This document shows positions 34,384-42,967 of a stretch of 64,000 nucleotides of DNA, piece after piece. A program made the position numbers and the translations under genes. The DNA is from an uncultured Dyadobacter sp. (lineage in GTDB: Bacteria > Bacteroidota > Bacteroidia > Cytophagales > Spirosomataceae), in NCBI RefSeq assembly GCF_946482605.1, contig NZ_CAMLSE010000004.1, positions 62,001 to 126,000 of the forward strand, given 5' to 3'. A model generated the notes under the pieces. The model worked only from the letters and a program-made list of their open reading frames with translations. It was not told the DNA's origin and did not search any database. Each line of letters begins with the position of its first letter. Position 1 is the first letter of the stretch.

Positions 34384-35211
34384 ATGTCGGAAAAGGAACT
34401 GGCGCGCAAATCGGTAGAGTACCGGAAGAAAATACTCAAGTATATCTACCAGGCCAAAGCGGGCCACACCGGCGGAAGCCTGTCGTGTATAGATATATTG
34501 AATGTGCTCTATAATCATACAATGAATGTAGACGCAGCAGATTTCGGCTCACCCGACCGCGACCGTTATATCCAGAGCAAGGGACATACCGTGGAAGCAT
34601 TGTACGTCGTACTCGCGTCCCGGGGTTTCTTTCCCGAATCCGACCTGGACACATTGTGCAAATACCAGTCGCATTACATCGGCCACCCTACCCGTAAAGT
34701 GCATGGGGTGGAGCAAAACACCGGCGCGCTGGGCCACGGCCTGTCGCTGAGCGTAGGCACGGCATTGGCGGGAAAGCTCGATAAACGTGATTTTAAGGTG
34801 TTTACCGTACTGGGTGACGGAGAATTGCCGGAAGGGTCCAACTGGGAAGCCGCATTGTCGGCTGCGCATTATAAGCTGGACAATCTTTGCGCGATCCTGG
34901 ACAAGAACACGCTTCAGATCACCGGCCCGACGGCGAATGTCTGCAATACGGATCCGGTCGACCAGAAATTCGAAGCATTTGGCTGGGCGGTGCGGCATGT
35001 GGACGGGCATAATATAGGAGAACTGATCGATGCATTCGGGGCTATTCCGTTTGAAAAAGGTAAACCCAGCCTCGTGATCGCCCACACGGTGAAAGGAAAG
35101 GGGATCAGTTATATGGAAAATCAATTGAAATGGCACCACGGCGTACCCGACCAACAGCAGTACGCCGATGCGATACAGGAGCTCGACCTTTTGGAAGAAA
35201 CACTTCCCTGA
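34384..35211 (+). CDS. Transketolase N-terminal subunit (thiamine diphosphate binding)
   Basis: From the ATG at 34384 (MSEKELARKS) the product has 275 residues; an ATG four codons upstream (34372) is also possible. It matches the TPP-binding half of transketolase: KAGHTGGSLSCIDIL, HYIGHPTRK, NTGALGHGLSLSVGTALA and the TPP motif GDGELPEGSNWEAA ending about 28 residues later in DKNTLQ. The other half is encoded separately 45 bp downstream, so the enzyme is a two-subunit transketolase. Apulose-4-phosphate transketolase (AptA/AptB) is such an enzyme, turning apulose 4-phosphate and glyceraldehyde 3-phosphate into dihydroxyacetone phosphate and xylulose 5-phosphate. Assignment to that reaction is inference from context. 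Confidence 0.9.
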   Translation: MSEKELARKSVEYRKKILKYIYQAKAGHTGGSLSCIDILNVLYNHTMNVDAADFGSPDRDRYIQSKGHTVEALYVVLASRGFFPESDLDTLCKYQSHYIGHPTRKVHGVEQNTGALGHGLSLSVGTALAGKLDKRDFKVFTVLGDGELPEGSNWEAALSAAHYKLDNLCAILDKNTLQITGPTANVCNTDPVDQKFEAFGWAVRHVDGHNIGELIDAFGAIPFEKGKPSLVIAHTVKGKGISYMENQLKWHHGVPDQQQYADAIQELDLLEETLP

Positions 35212-35256
35212 GCGGCTTGCAGGTAACCTGACAACAGACTTTAAATGTAAGAAATA

Positions 35257-36228
35257 GTGGACGCGACTATTGAGAATGTAGCGGTAATCAACCGCGCGAA
35301 CCTGGAAGTTTTTTCAGGCACCCTTCAGCAACTGGCCAGGACCGACCGGGATATTATCGTAGTGACCAGCGATTCGCGAGGTTCGGGAAAACTGGTGCCG
35401 TTCGGGCAGAAATTTCCGGAGCAAATCATCGAAGTAGGTATTGCAGAGCAGAACCTCGTGGGCGTGTCGGCCGGTCTGGCGTCGACAGGCAAGAAGGTAT
35501 TTGCAGTTTCTCCGGCCTGTTTTCTAACGGCGCGCGCTTTGGAGCAGATCAAAAACGATGTCGCTTATTCCAATAATCCGGTCAAGCTGATCGGCATCAG
35601 CGCGGGAGTGAGTTACGGCGCATTGGGTTCCACGCACCACAGCCTGCACGATTTTGCCGTTTTGCGCACGATCCATAACCTGATCGTGGTCGCACCGGCG
35701 GACAATTTTGAAACGGAGCAAGCCATTCGCCTTGCAGCGGAAACCGATCTTCCGGTTTATATCCGTTTTGGTAAAAAGCAGATGCCATTGCTTTCGGAGG
35801 AGGAAAAAACATTTGAATTTGGGAAAGGACGGCTCGTGCGCGAGGGCAGCGACATTACATTGATCGCGACCGGCGAAACGGCAGCGCCTGCATTGCTGGC
35901 CGCAGAAAAGCTGGAAACGGAGTCGGGAATTTCCGCGGCCGTTGTGAGCATGCACACGATCAAGCCGTTGGACTATGATTTGCTGGCCGAGGTCGCTTCT
36001 GGCGGAAAGCCTATTGTTACCATTGAAGAACACAGTATTTATGGCGGCCTGGGCGAAGCCTGCGCTTCTTTTCTGATGCAGCAAAACTACCGCAACCGAT
36101 TCAAAATCATGGGTATACCTGATGAATACACCGTAACAGGCTCCCAACAAGAGATTTTCAATCATTACGGCATTTCCGTAGAGGGTATCGCCGCGGTCGC
36201 ATTGGCACTGTGCGACGAAAATCGTTGA
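35257..36228 (+). CDS. Transketolase C-terminal subunit (pyrimidine-binding and C-terminal domains)
   Basis: The frame begins with GTG at 35257 and has no early ATG, so a GTG start is likely. The 323-residue product has the pyrimidine-binding domain (about 10-170): the activating Glu region EVGIAEQNLVGVSAGLA, then GVSYGALGSTHHSLHDFAVLR. The transketolase C-terminal domain follows (about 185-320; VSMHTIKPLDYDLLAEVA, TIEEHSIYGGLGEA). It completes the subunit encoded just upstream. Split transketolases occur in specialised sugar routes, including D-apulose 4-phosphate cleavage. Confidence 0.9.
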   Translation: MDATIENVAVINRANLEVFSGTLQQLARTDRDIIVVTSDSRGSGKLVPFGQKFPEQIIEVGIAEQNLVGVSAGLASTGKKVFAVSPACFLTARALEQIKNDVAYSNNPVKLIGISAGVSYGALGSTHHSLHDFAVLRTIHNLIVVAPADNFETEQAIRLAAETDLPVYIRFGKKQMPLLSEEEKTFEFGKGRLVREGSDITLIATGETAAPALLAAEKLETESGISAAVVSMHTIKPLDYDLLAEVASGGKPIVTIEEHSIYGGLGEACASFLMQQNYRNRFKIMGIPDEYTVTGSQQEIFNHYGISVEGIAAVALALCDENR

Positions 36229-36307
36229 TCGCGTAGGTGTAAACCAGCGGTTAATTAGTCGTTGTAGGACCGGACCTTTTTCGAATAGGTTTATTTGGTA
36301 AAAATTT

Positions 36308-37714
36308 ATGAAGCGGATAAAAGAATTGTTCTGTTGCGTGGCGCTGCTTTGGGCAGGTATGGTTTCCGCACAGGAAACGGCACCCAAACACCGTGTGCTG
36401 GTATTGACCGACATTGAAAACGAGCCGGATGACACCCAGTCTATGATCCGGTTTTTGACCTATTCCAATCAATGGGATATCGAGGGCCTTGTGGCCACGA
36501 CTTCCATTCATCAGCAGAAACGTGTAGCACCTGAGAAGATCAAACAACTCATAGAAGCCTACCGGAAAGTCCGCACGAATTTGCTCTTGCATGAAAAGGG
36601 TTATCCCGAAGCAGACTATCTGATAGGTATTACCAAAAGCGCTTATCCCGATTTTGGGTTGAATGCAGTCGGCAAGGGCAAAGATTCGGAAGGTTCGGAA
36701 TGGATTATCAGGGTAGTGGATCAGAAGGACGACCGGCCGGTATGGATTCCCGTCTGGGGCGGTGCTAACTGCCTGGCGCAGGCGCTCTGGAAAGTGAAAA
36801 TGACGCGCTCGCCGGATGATTTGAAAAAGTTTGTCTCCAAAATCAGGATGTACACCATTTCGGACCAGGATGATACAGGGCCGTGGATCAGGAAAAACTT
36901 TCCTGACCTGTTTTACGTGGGCAGTCCGGGTTATCACGCGGCTGGTGCCTACCATTATGCGACCTGGTCGGGGATCAGCGGGGATAAATTTCACGGGCGC
37001 TTCACGGGTGCCAACTTTGAAATAGTAGACAATCCCTGGCTTGATGAGCACGTGCGAAGTCATGGTCCGATGGGCAAGGAATACCCGTTTACCAAATTCC
37101 TCATGGAAGGCGATACGCCATCGTTTTTAGGGTTGGTAAACAATGGTCTGAACGACCCCGCACATCCTGAATACGGAGGCTGGGGCGGAAGATACGAGCT
37201 CTACACTCCACGCACGCTTAAATACTTTTACGAACCCGAAACCAGACCAATCTACACCGACGCGATAGACGAGGTAAAAGGTGTGGATGGCGCCTTCCAT
37301 ACCAGTAACAAAGCTACATTGTGGCGCTGGCGCGAAGCATTCCAGCACGATTTCGCCGTACGTATGGACTGGACCATCAAGCCTTATAAAGAAGCTAATC
37401 ACCCTCCGAAGGCCGTCGTGAAAGGCGGTGCCCGCATACAAGCGAAAGTGGGTGAGACCGTGCAGCTGAGCGCCGATGGTTCGCAGGACCCCGACGGCAA
37501 TACATTGGCCTATGAATGGATCTACTACCCCGAGCCAGGCAGCTACAATAGCAAAGAAGCACTTGGTATCAAGGATATAAAGGCGGCTCAGACATCTTTT
37601 GTGGCCCCCAAAGTGGAGAAACCGGAGACCATTCACGTAATACTCGCCGTGACCGATAACGGGACGCCTTCCCTGACGCGCTATCAGCGTGTGATCGTGA
37701 CTGTGTACCCGTAA
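36308..37714 (+). CDS. Secreted DUF1593 nucleoside-hydrolase-like protein with PKD-like tail
   Basis: The 468-residue protein has a signal peptide ([21 protein letters not shown]) and a DUF1593 domain (about 25-330) of the nucleoside hydrolase fold: [22 protein letters not shown] carries the Asp cluster typical of the Ca-binding site, and [17 protein letters not shown] follows. Residues about 375-465 form a PKD/Ig-like domain ([24 protein letters not shown]). It may hydrolyse an N- or O-glycoside outside the cytoplasm. It lies between the transketolase and the importer on the same strand (27 bp to the importer gene), so it belongs to the operon. Confidence 0.85.
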   Translation: MKRIKELFCCVALLWAGMVSAQETAPKHRVLVLTDIENEPDDTQSMIRFLTYSNQWDIEGLVATTSIHQQKRVAPEKIKQLIEAYRKVRTNLLLHEKGYPEADYLIGITKSAYPDFGLNAVGKGKDSEGSEWIIRVVDQKDDRPVWIPVWGGANCLAQALWKVKMTRSPDDLKKFVSKIRMYTISDQDDTGPWIRKNFPDLFYVGSPGYHAAGAYHYATWSGISGDKFHGRFTGANFEIVDNPWLDEHVRSHGPMGKEYPFTKFLMEGDTPSFLGLVNNGLNDPAHPEYGGWGGRYELYTPRTLKYFYEPETRPIYTDAIDEVKGVDGAFHTSNKATLWRWREAFQHDFAVRMDWTIKPYKEANHPPKAVVKGGARIQAKVGETVQLSADGSQDPDGNTLAYEWIYYPEPGSYNSKEALGIKDIKAAQTSFVAPKVEKPETIHVILAVTDNGTPSLTRYQRVIVTVYP

Positions 37715-37741
37715 AAGTCAGCCGCCCAAACCCGTTGCATT

Positions 37742-38698
37742 ATGAGCATGTTCTCACATTTCCGGATAGCGTTTTTTTGCGTCTTTTTTGGACTTGGATT
37801 TATCGGTTGTAAAACAAAACAATCCGAAGAAGGTCCGAAAAAGATTGCGATCGTTGTTTCGACGCTGAATAACCCCTGGTTTGTTTTCCTGGCACAAAAA
37901 GCAGAAGCGAAGGCGAAGCAGCTGGGTTACGAGTCCAAAATTTTCGACTCCCAAAATAATACGGCTCTGGAAACCGACCATTTCGACAATGCGATCGCTT
38001 CCGGGTATGACGCCATCCTCTTTAACCCCACGGACGCCGACGGCTCGATTATCAATGTGAAAAATGCGGTGGCCAGCGGTATACCTGTTTTTTGCATGGA
38101 CCGTGAGGTGAATGCGAATGAGGCCGCGACGTCCCAGATCTTGTCGGATAGCTATTCGGGATGCGTCGCCATCGGAAAGTATTTTGTTGAAACCCTTAAT
38201 AAAAAGGGCAAATACGTAGAGATTCTCGGAATGGTGGGGGACAACAACACCTGGAACCGTTCCAAGGGCTTTCACAGCGTCGTGGACTTTTACCCCGGCC
38301 TGAAAATGGTCGCTCAGCAAAGCGCAGATTTCGACCGGAATAAGGCAATGGAGGTAATGGAGTCGATTTTGCAGGCACACCCGGATATCGACGGCGTGTT
38401 CTGCGGGAACGATGCGATGGCGATGGGCGCATACCAGGCGCTAGTAGCAGCAGGAAAGGCGGACCGCGTCAAGGTCTTTGGCTTCGATGGGGCCGAGGAT
38501 GTGGTCAAGTCCATCCAGGACGGCAAGATCCTCGCCACCGGCATGCAGTTCCCGGAGGTGATGGCGCAGACGGCCGCGACTTTTGCGGATGCCTATTTCA
38601 AAGGTAAACGTGACTTTCCCCGCAAAATGCCGGTGGCCGTGGAGTTAGTCAGGAAGGATAATGTTGAAAATTATGCCGCATACGGCGAAAAAGAATAA
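37742..38698 (+). CDS. ABC sugar importer substrate-binding lipoprotein (RbsB type)
   Basis: The 318-residue protein has a lipoprotein signal ending at Cys23 (FGLGFIGC) and the periplasmic-binding-protein-1 fold of ribose-type binders: [67 protein letters not shown] and [18 protein letters not shown]. Such proteins bind pentoses or polyols in the periplasm and deliver them to the RbsC/RbsA-type transporter encoded downstream. In other bacteria a related importer takes up D-apiose. It is 2 bp ahead of the DUF2291 gene. Confidence 0.92.
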   Translation: MSMFSHFRIAFFCVFFGLGFIGCKTKQSEEGPKKIAIVVSTLNNPWFVFLAQKAEAKAKQLGYESKIFDSQNNTALETDHFDNAIASGYDAILFNPTDADGSIINVKNAVASGIPVFCMDREVNANEAATSQILSDSYSGCVAIGKYFVETLNKKGKYVEILGMVGDNNTWNRSKGFHSVVDFYPGLKMVAQQSADFDRNKAMEVMESILQAHPDIDGVFCGNDAMAMGAYQALVAAGKADRVKVFGFDGAEDVVKSIQDGKILATGMQFPEVMAQTAATFADAYFKGKRDFPRKMPVAVELVRKDNVENYAAYGEKE

Positions 38699-38700
38699 CG

Positions 38701-39321
38701 ATGTCCAAACCGATCCGATATCTGCTCTACGTAGCGGCTTTTGCCCTGCTGGCCTATAATTCAGTGTATTTCAAAAGGTTGGATGAGGTGAAAGCTGGTC
38801 ATGCTGCTTTCAATGCGGCCGCGTATGCCAAAGACTTCTGGGAAAAGCAGCTGATACCCGGCCTGGGCAAAGCGGTTGAGCTGACTACTTTAAATAGCCT
38901 GCTGGACACCGATAAGGACAAGGCATTCGATGAATATTCGCACGCGCTCGGCATCGGCAATGTCCGGTATTTTATGATAAAAGGAACAGGGAAGGTCACG
39001 GATGTGGACGAAAACCAGGTCACTGTCGCGACCGGCGCGGGTTCGGAAGTGCGCATTGCGACGGAGTACATTTTCGGCAATGCGGTTCGTGATGCTTCCG
39101 GTACCATCGACATCAATGCATTCACCAACTCGATGGATTTCAATAATGTATCCGCCGAGATCAACAGAATCATCCGCGAGAAGGTCGTGCCCCCGTTTAG
39201 GTCACGGGTGAAAAAAGGCGACAACGTTACATTCTGCGGGGCCATTGAGCTTAACCGCGAACATATGCAGACAAACTCTCCGGAACTGATCCCGGTGCGT
39301 CTCCAAATCGAAAAGCCATGA
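38701..39321 (+). CDS. DUF2291 periplasmic protein of the sugar importer operon
   Basis: The 206-residue protein has an N-terminal anchor (PIRYLLYVAAFALLAYNSVYF), then DUF2291: AYAKDFWEKQLIPGL, ALGIGNVRYFMIKGTGKVTDVDENQVTV and the terminal KKGDNVTFCGAIELNREH. DUF2291 genes are found within ribose/erythritol-type ABC importer operons and their role is unknown. It sits between the binding protein (2-bp gap) and the ATPase (4-bp overlap), so production is coupled to the importer. Confidence 0.85.
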   Translation: MSKPIRYLLYVAAFALLAYNSVYFKRLDEVKAGHAAFNAAAYAKDFWEKQLIPGLGKAVELTTLNSLLDTDKDKAFDEYSHALGIGNVRYFMIKGTGKVTDVDENQVTVATGAGSEVRIATEYIFGNAVRDASGTIDINAFTNSMDFNNVSAEINRIIREKVVPPFRSRVKKGDNVTFCGAIELNREHMQTNSPELIPVRLQIEKP

Positions 39322-40856
39322 CGGAAATATCGGATATCTTGTTGGAAGTAAGGCAGATCACAAAACGATTTCCCGGCGTGGTGGCATTGGACGATGTTTC
39401 CCTGGCGATCGAGGCAGGAAAGGTGACCGCGCTGATCGGGGAGAATGGTGCCGGTAAATCGACCCTGATGAAAATCCTGTCGGGCGTTTACCCGGATTTT
39501 GACGGGGAAATCCATTACAAGCGCGAACAGGTCAGGTTTACCGGACCGAAAGATGCCCAACAGCAAGGCATCGCGATCATCCACCAGGAACTAAACCTGA
39601 TACCCTATCTGACCATCACCGAAAATATCTTTCTGGGCCGTGAGCTCGTGACGCAATACGGGACAATGGATAAGAGCCGGATGCGCAGGAAGACCCAGGA
39701 GTTGCTGGACCGGCTCAAACTGAAGGTCAACCCCGATTCGGCGGTATTCAAGCTCAAAGTAGGCCAGCAGCAGATCATCGAAATCGCAAAAGCATTGCTG
39801 ACCGACGCCGAACTGATCATCATGGACGAGCCGACGTCGGCCATCACGGGCAGCGAAGTGGAAGTATTGTTCGACATCATTGCCGATCTGAAATCCCAGA
39901 ACAAGGCCATTGTGTACGTTTCGCATAAACTGGATGAACTGTTTCGTATAGCCGACAATTATGTGGTGCTGCGTGACGGCAAAAGCATTGAGTCGGGGCA
40001 AATGGCTGGTATGACGCAGGATCTGCTCATCAGTAAAATGGTGGGCCGGAAAATCGAAGTTATGCGTAAAACGGCCGACAGGGGGACTTGCGAATCCTTG
40101 CTGGAAGTCAGAAAACTAAACCTTAAAAATCCGCTGAAGACGGGTAATGTACTCAGCGACGTCTCTTTCTGTGTTGGAAAAGGGGAAATCGTCGGCCTTT
40201 TCGGATTGATGGGTGCCGGGCGTACAGAACTACTGGAAACGATTTTCGGAATGCATCCTGCGCACGCCAAGGGGCAGGTACTGATGGACGGGCAACAGGT
40301 ATGCTGCGATTCGCCTTCGCGTGCGATCGCCGCCGGGCTCGCGCTCGTACCCGAGGACCGGAAAAAGGACGGACTTGTACTCGGCCTGGATGTGCAGACG
40401 AACATTAGCCTCACCACCCTGGGGGAAATAGAGACGCTCGGGGCTGTCAGCAATGCAAAAGAAAGCGCATTGGCCGACCACTACATCAGCGAGCTCAGGA
40501 TCAAGACTCCTTCGGGACAGCAGCAGGCGAAAAATCTCAGTGGCGGAAACCAGCAGAAGATCGTGCTCGCCAAATGGCTTGCTACCCGCCCGAAATTGCT
40601 CCTGCTCGATGAACCGACCCGAGGAATAGACATTAATGCCAAAACGGAAATCTACAAACTGATCATCCGCCTGGCCAACGAAGGATTGGGTATACTCGTC
40701 GTGTCCTCGGAACTGCCTGAGATCCTGAGTATTTCGGATCGGATCCTCGTGATGGCAGAAGGACGGCTGACAGGCGAATTTTTAGCGAGCGAGGCCACGG
40801 AGGATGGGATTTTGAAAGCAGCGATCGGGGCTTCGGCTATCGGCATTAGGCGGTAG
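39318..40856 (+). CDS. ABC sugar importer ATPase with two nucleotide-binding domains (RbsA type)
   Basis: The 512-residue protein has two ABC cassettes. The first has Walker A GENGAGKST near residue 40, a degenerate signature KVGQQQ and Walker B IIMDEPTS. The second has a degenerate Walker A (GLMGAGRTE), signature LSGGNQQK and Walker B LLLDEPTRGID. This layout is that of RbsA, AraG and MglA. It powers import of the sugar delivered by the binding protein. The start overlaps the DUF2291 stop by 4 bp. A repeat-rich spacer separates it from the permease. Confidence 0.95.
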   Translation: MTEISDILLEVRQITKRFPGVVALDDVSLAIEAGKVTALIGENGAGKSTLMKILSGVYPDFDGEIHYKREQVRFTGPKDAQQQGIAIIHQELNLIPYLTITENIFLGRELVTQYGTMDKSRMRRKTQELLDRLKLKVNPDSAVFKLKVGQQQIIEIAKALLTDAELIIMDEPTSAITGSEVEVLFDIIADLKSQNKAIVYVSHKLDELFRIADNYVVLRDGKSIESGQMAGMTQDLLISKMVGRKIEVMRKTADRGTCESLLEVRKLNLKNPLKTGNVLSDVSFCVGKGEIVGLFGLMGAGRTELLETIFGMHPAHAKGQVLMDGQQVCCDSPSRAIAAGLALVPEDRKKDGLVLGLDVQTNISLTTLGEIETLGAVSNAKESALADHYISELRIKTPSGQQQAKNLSGGNQQKIVLAKWLATRPKLLLLDEPTRGIDINAKTEIYKLIIRLANEGLGILVVSSELPEILSISDRILVMAEGRLTGEFLASEATEDGILKAAIGASAIGIRR

Positions 40857-40867
40857 GATTAGCTGAA

Positions 40868-41024
40868 CTTCGGCTGTCGGCTCTCGGCAGTCGGCTTTTT
40901 TGAACTGATGTAAATGCGAACGAGTAATATTTCCATGTCACAAAACAAGTCTGAAATATCCGGTGGTGAGCGTATCGGCGCTTCGAAGAAATCGCCGACA
41001 GTCGACCGCCGACAGCCGAGGTTA
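40868..41024 (+). repeat. Imperfect inverted repeat flanking the permease start
   Basis: Words CGGCTGTCGG and CAGTCGGC (about 40871-40895) recur as near reverse complement in 40993-41021, the second arm inside the permease coding region. The arms could pair over roughly 25 bases around a loop of about 95 bases holding the start codon. The same word family occurs at 32818-32848. Confidence 0.65.
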
Positions 41025-41987
41025 GCAAGTGGTATCCCGCTTGCCCGCTTTCAATCCCTCATCGCCCTGTTCCTGCTTTGCCTGGCGTTGAGCATTTTGT
41101 CGGACAAGTTTTTAAGCGTTTCCAACCTCTGGAATGTCATGCGGCAGATATCGGTGAATATTTGTATTTCAACCGGTATGACACTGATCGTCCTCACTTC
41201 CGGCATCGACCTGTCGGTGGGGTCGGTTCTAGCTTTGTGCGGGGCGATTACAGCCGGATTACTTAAAAACGGCATTGAAATCCCTTCGGAAAATCTTTAC
41301 GTGGGTTTTACGATGCTCGGTGCCATGCTGGCGGGGATCCTGACCGGCTCTGCGCTGGGCGCGTTCAACGGCTGGGCCATTACACGTTTCAAAGTCCCGC
41401 CGTTTGTCGCCACACTCGCCATGCTGACGGTCGCCCGCGGTCTTACGATGCTATGGACGGGCGGTTTTCCCATCAGTGGGTTGGGTGATACATTCCTGTA
41501 CATCGGAACAGGCTGGTTGCTGGGAATCCCGGTTCCGGTGTGGATTTCGGTCATAGTAGTGGCACTGGCGGTTTTTCTGACGGATAAAACGCGGATCGGA
41601 AGGTACATTTACGCCATTGGCGGCAACGAAAGTGCCTCACGGTTGTCGGGTATCGACGTCAGTAAGGTTAAAATAATCGTCTATACCATCGCCGGAGCGC
41701 TGGCGGCGGTAGGCGGGATCATGGTCACTTCGCGCCTCGACTCTGCCCAGCCCAATGCCGGTGTCAGCTACGAGCTGGATTCTATCGCGGCCGTCGTCAT
41801 TGGAGGCACATCACTCTCAGGCGGGCGCGGGAGCATTCTCGGCACCGTGCAGGGCGCTATCATTATCGGGGTACTGAATAATGGTCTGGTACTATTGAAT
41901 GTATCGCCATTCTGGCAGCAGGTGGTGAAAGGGCTGGTGATTTTGCTCGCGGTGATAATTGATAAATCGAATGGGAAGAATGAGTAG
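40914..41987 (+). CDS. ABC sugar importer permease (RbsC type)
   Basis: The 357-residue protein has the RbsC/AraH domain (about 60-350) with about eight to ten membrane segments, LTSGIDLSVGSVLALCGAI near residue 100 and VVIGGTSLSGGRGSILGT near 295, conserved in the family. The first 45 residues are a polar extension (SPTVDRRQPRLASG) encoded by a copy of the spacer word repeat. A second ATG at 40935 (MSQNKSE) is a possible start. It closes the importer operon, 57 bp after the ATPase. Confidence 0.93.
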   Translation: MRTSNISMSQNKSEISGGERIGASKKSPTVDRRQPRLASGIPLARFQSLIALFLLCLALSILSDKFLSVSNLWNVMRQISVNICISTGMTLIVLTSGIDLSVGSVLALCGAITAGLLKNGIEIPSENLYVGFTMLGAMLAGILTGSALGAFNGWAITRFKVPPFVATLAMLTVARGLTMLWTGGFPISGLGDTFLYIGTGWLLGIPVPVWISVIVVALAVFLTDKTRIGRYIYAIGGNESASRLSGIDVSKVKIIVYTIAGALAAVGGIMVTSRLDSAQPNAGVSYELDSIAAVVIGGTSLSGGRGSILGTVQGAIIIGVLNNGLVLLNVSPFWQQVVKGLVILLAVIIDKSNGKNE

Positions 41988-42002
41988 GGGGGCTTTCTTT
42001 TC

Positions 42003-42359
42003 TTACACGCCGAACACGACCTCATTTATATGTGAAATAAGCCTTTCCAATGCGTGTTTTCGTAGCCGGTTGTGCGGGGCTCCATTTGCCGGTCGGACTT
42101 TTGCATCGGGTATATAAGTTATCAGGTGAGACCGGACTTGTGAGCTGCATTTATTGTTTGCGTTTTGAAGCATTGAATTTTCCAGCTTAAATGTGAATTT
42201 ATCATTTACATTGTTGGATGACATCATAACACAAACGTAAGTCTTATCATGATGGTAGACATCAGCCGTTGATAGCACAACTGCGGAATGTGTTAAGTAC
42301 TTATTGGTTGATGGAATCAGGAACTCAAATGAGACAATGTCGCCGGGTCTGAAAGGCAT
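42003..42359 (-). CDS. MazF/PemK-like protein, candidate toxin
   Basis: The 118-residue protein resembles the MazF/PemK SH3-like fold: N-terminal PFRPGDIVSFEFLIP, then THSAVVLSTADVYHHDKTYVCVMMSS and a SQVRSHLITYIPDAKV segment like the conserved SQVD region. It lacks the canonical residues in places, so it is a distant member. It follows an unknown 147-residue gene by 4 bp on the same strand, which may be its antitoxin. It converges on the permease gene with a 15-bp gap. Confidence 0.65.
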   Translation of the reverse strand: MPFRPGDIVSFEFLIPSTNKYLTHSAVVLSTADVYHHDKTYVCVMMSSNNVNDKFTFKLENSMLQNANNKCSSQVRSHLITYIPDAKVRPANGAPHNRLRKHALERLISHINEVVFGV

Positions 42360-42363
42360 AAAT

Positions 42364-42807
42364 TTACAACTTGGAAATCATAGAGGTAATACTTGCGTTG
42401 TAAAGAGCTTCCTTAAGTAGCTCATCAGTAGGTATAACAGGTAGATGTTCTGTCTCTTTAAGGTGGAGCTTAGCTTCAAATTTAAAAATGGTCATTTTAT
42501 ACCCTTTGAATGCCGTCGCCAGCGCGGCGTTATCGATTTTGCCGATTGTATCCTCCATTTTTTCCAATAACGGCAGCATAGTTTTTATGAAAATTGCCCC
42601 GATGTTTAATTGCTCAGCATTCATTTCAGGAATGAGTGCCATTTGCTCTTTTATAAGCACTGTATCACGAACCAGTCTCCGTTCGACACGGACGATTATC
42701 CAATCGGAAAATGATCTTGTAAATATCCTCATAAAACCGGCAATAAGGGCTGCCCAGGACGTCTTGCGAGCCTCGTATTTCATGATGGTCAGTGTCGTTC
42801 CGGTCAT
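42364..42807 (-). CDS. Unknown 147-residue protein, possible partner of the MazF/PemK-like protein
   Basis: No family is recognised. The protein begins MTGTTLTIMKYEARKTSW (a second Met at residue 9 is a possible start), has a mildly hydrophobic segment AALIAGFMRIFT, then predicted helices with charged residues, and ends SITSMISKL. It does not look like common antitoxin folds (no HTH, AbrB or ribbon-helix-helix pattern seen). The 4-bp spacing and shared strand with the MazF/PemK-like gene suggest a functional pair. Confidence 0.6.
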   Translation of the reverse strand: MTGTTLTIMKYEARKTSWAALIAGFMRIFTRSFSDWIIVRVERRLVRDTVLIKEQMALIPEMNAEQLNIGAIFIKTMLPLLEKMEDTIGKIDNAALATAFKGYKMTIFKFEAKLHLKETEHLPVIPTDELLKEALYNASITSMISKL

Positions 42808-42967
42808 AACTGCTGCTTAATTAGTTGATGAAAACAATGTAAAAATACCTTGGAAAAAGCTTCATTGCAAGCCAGTTAAATAGTGGTTTCGCAGGTAATT
42901 AGCAAGGGTTACTCATAAAAGTACCAACGGTAAAGTTCAGTTATCAACTGCTAGAAAATATTCCAAA

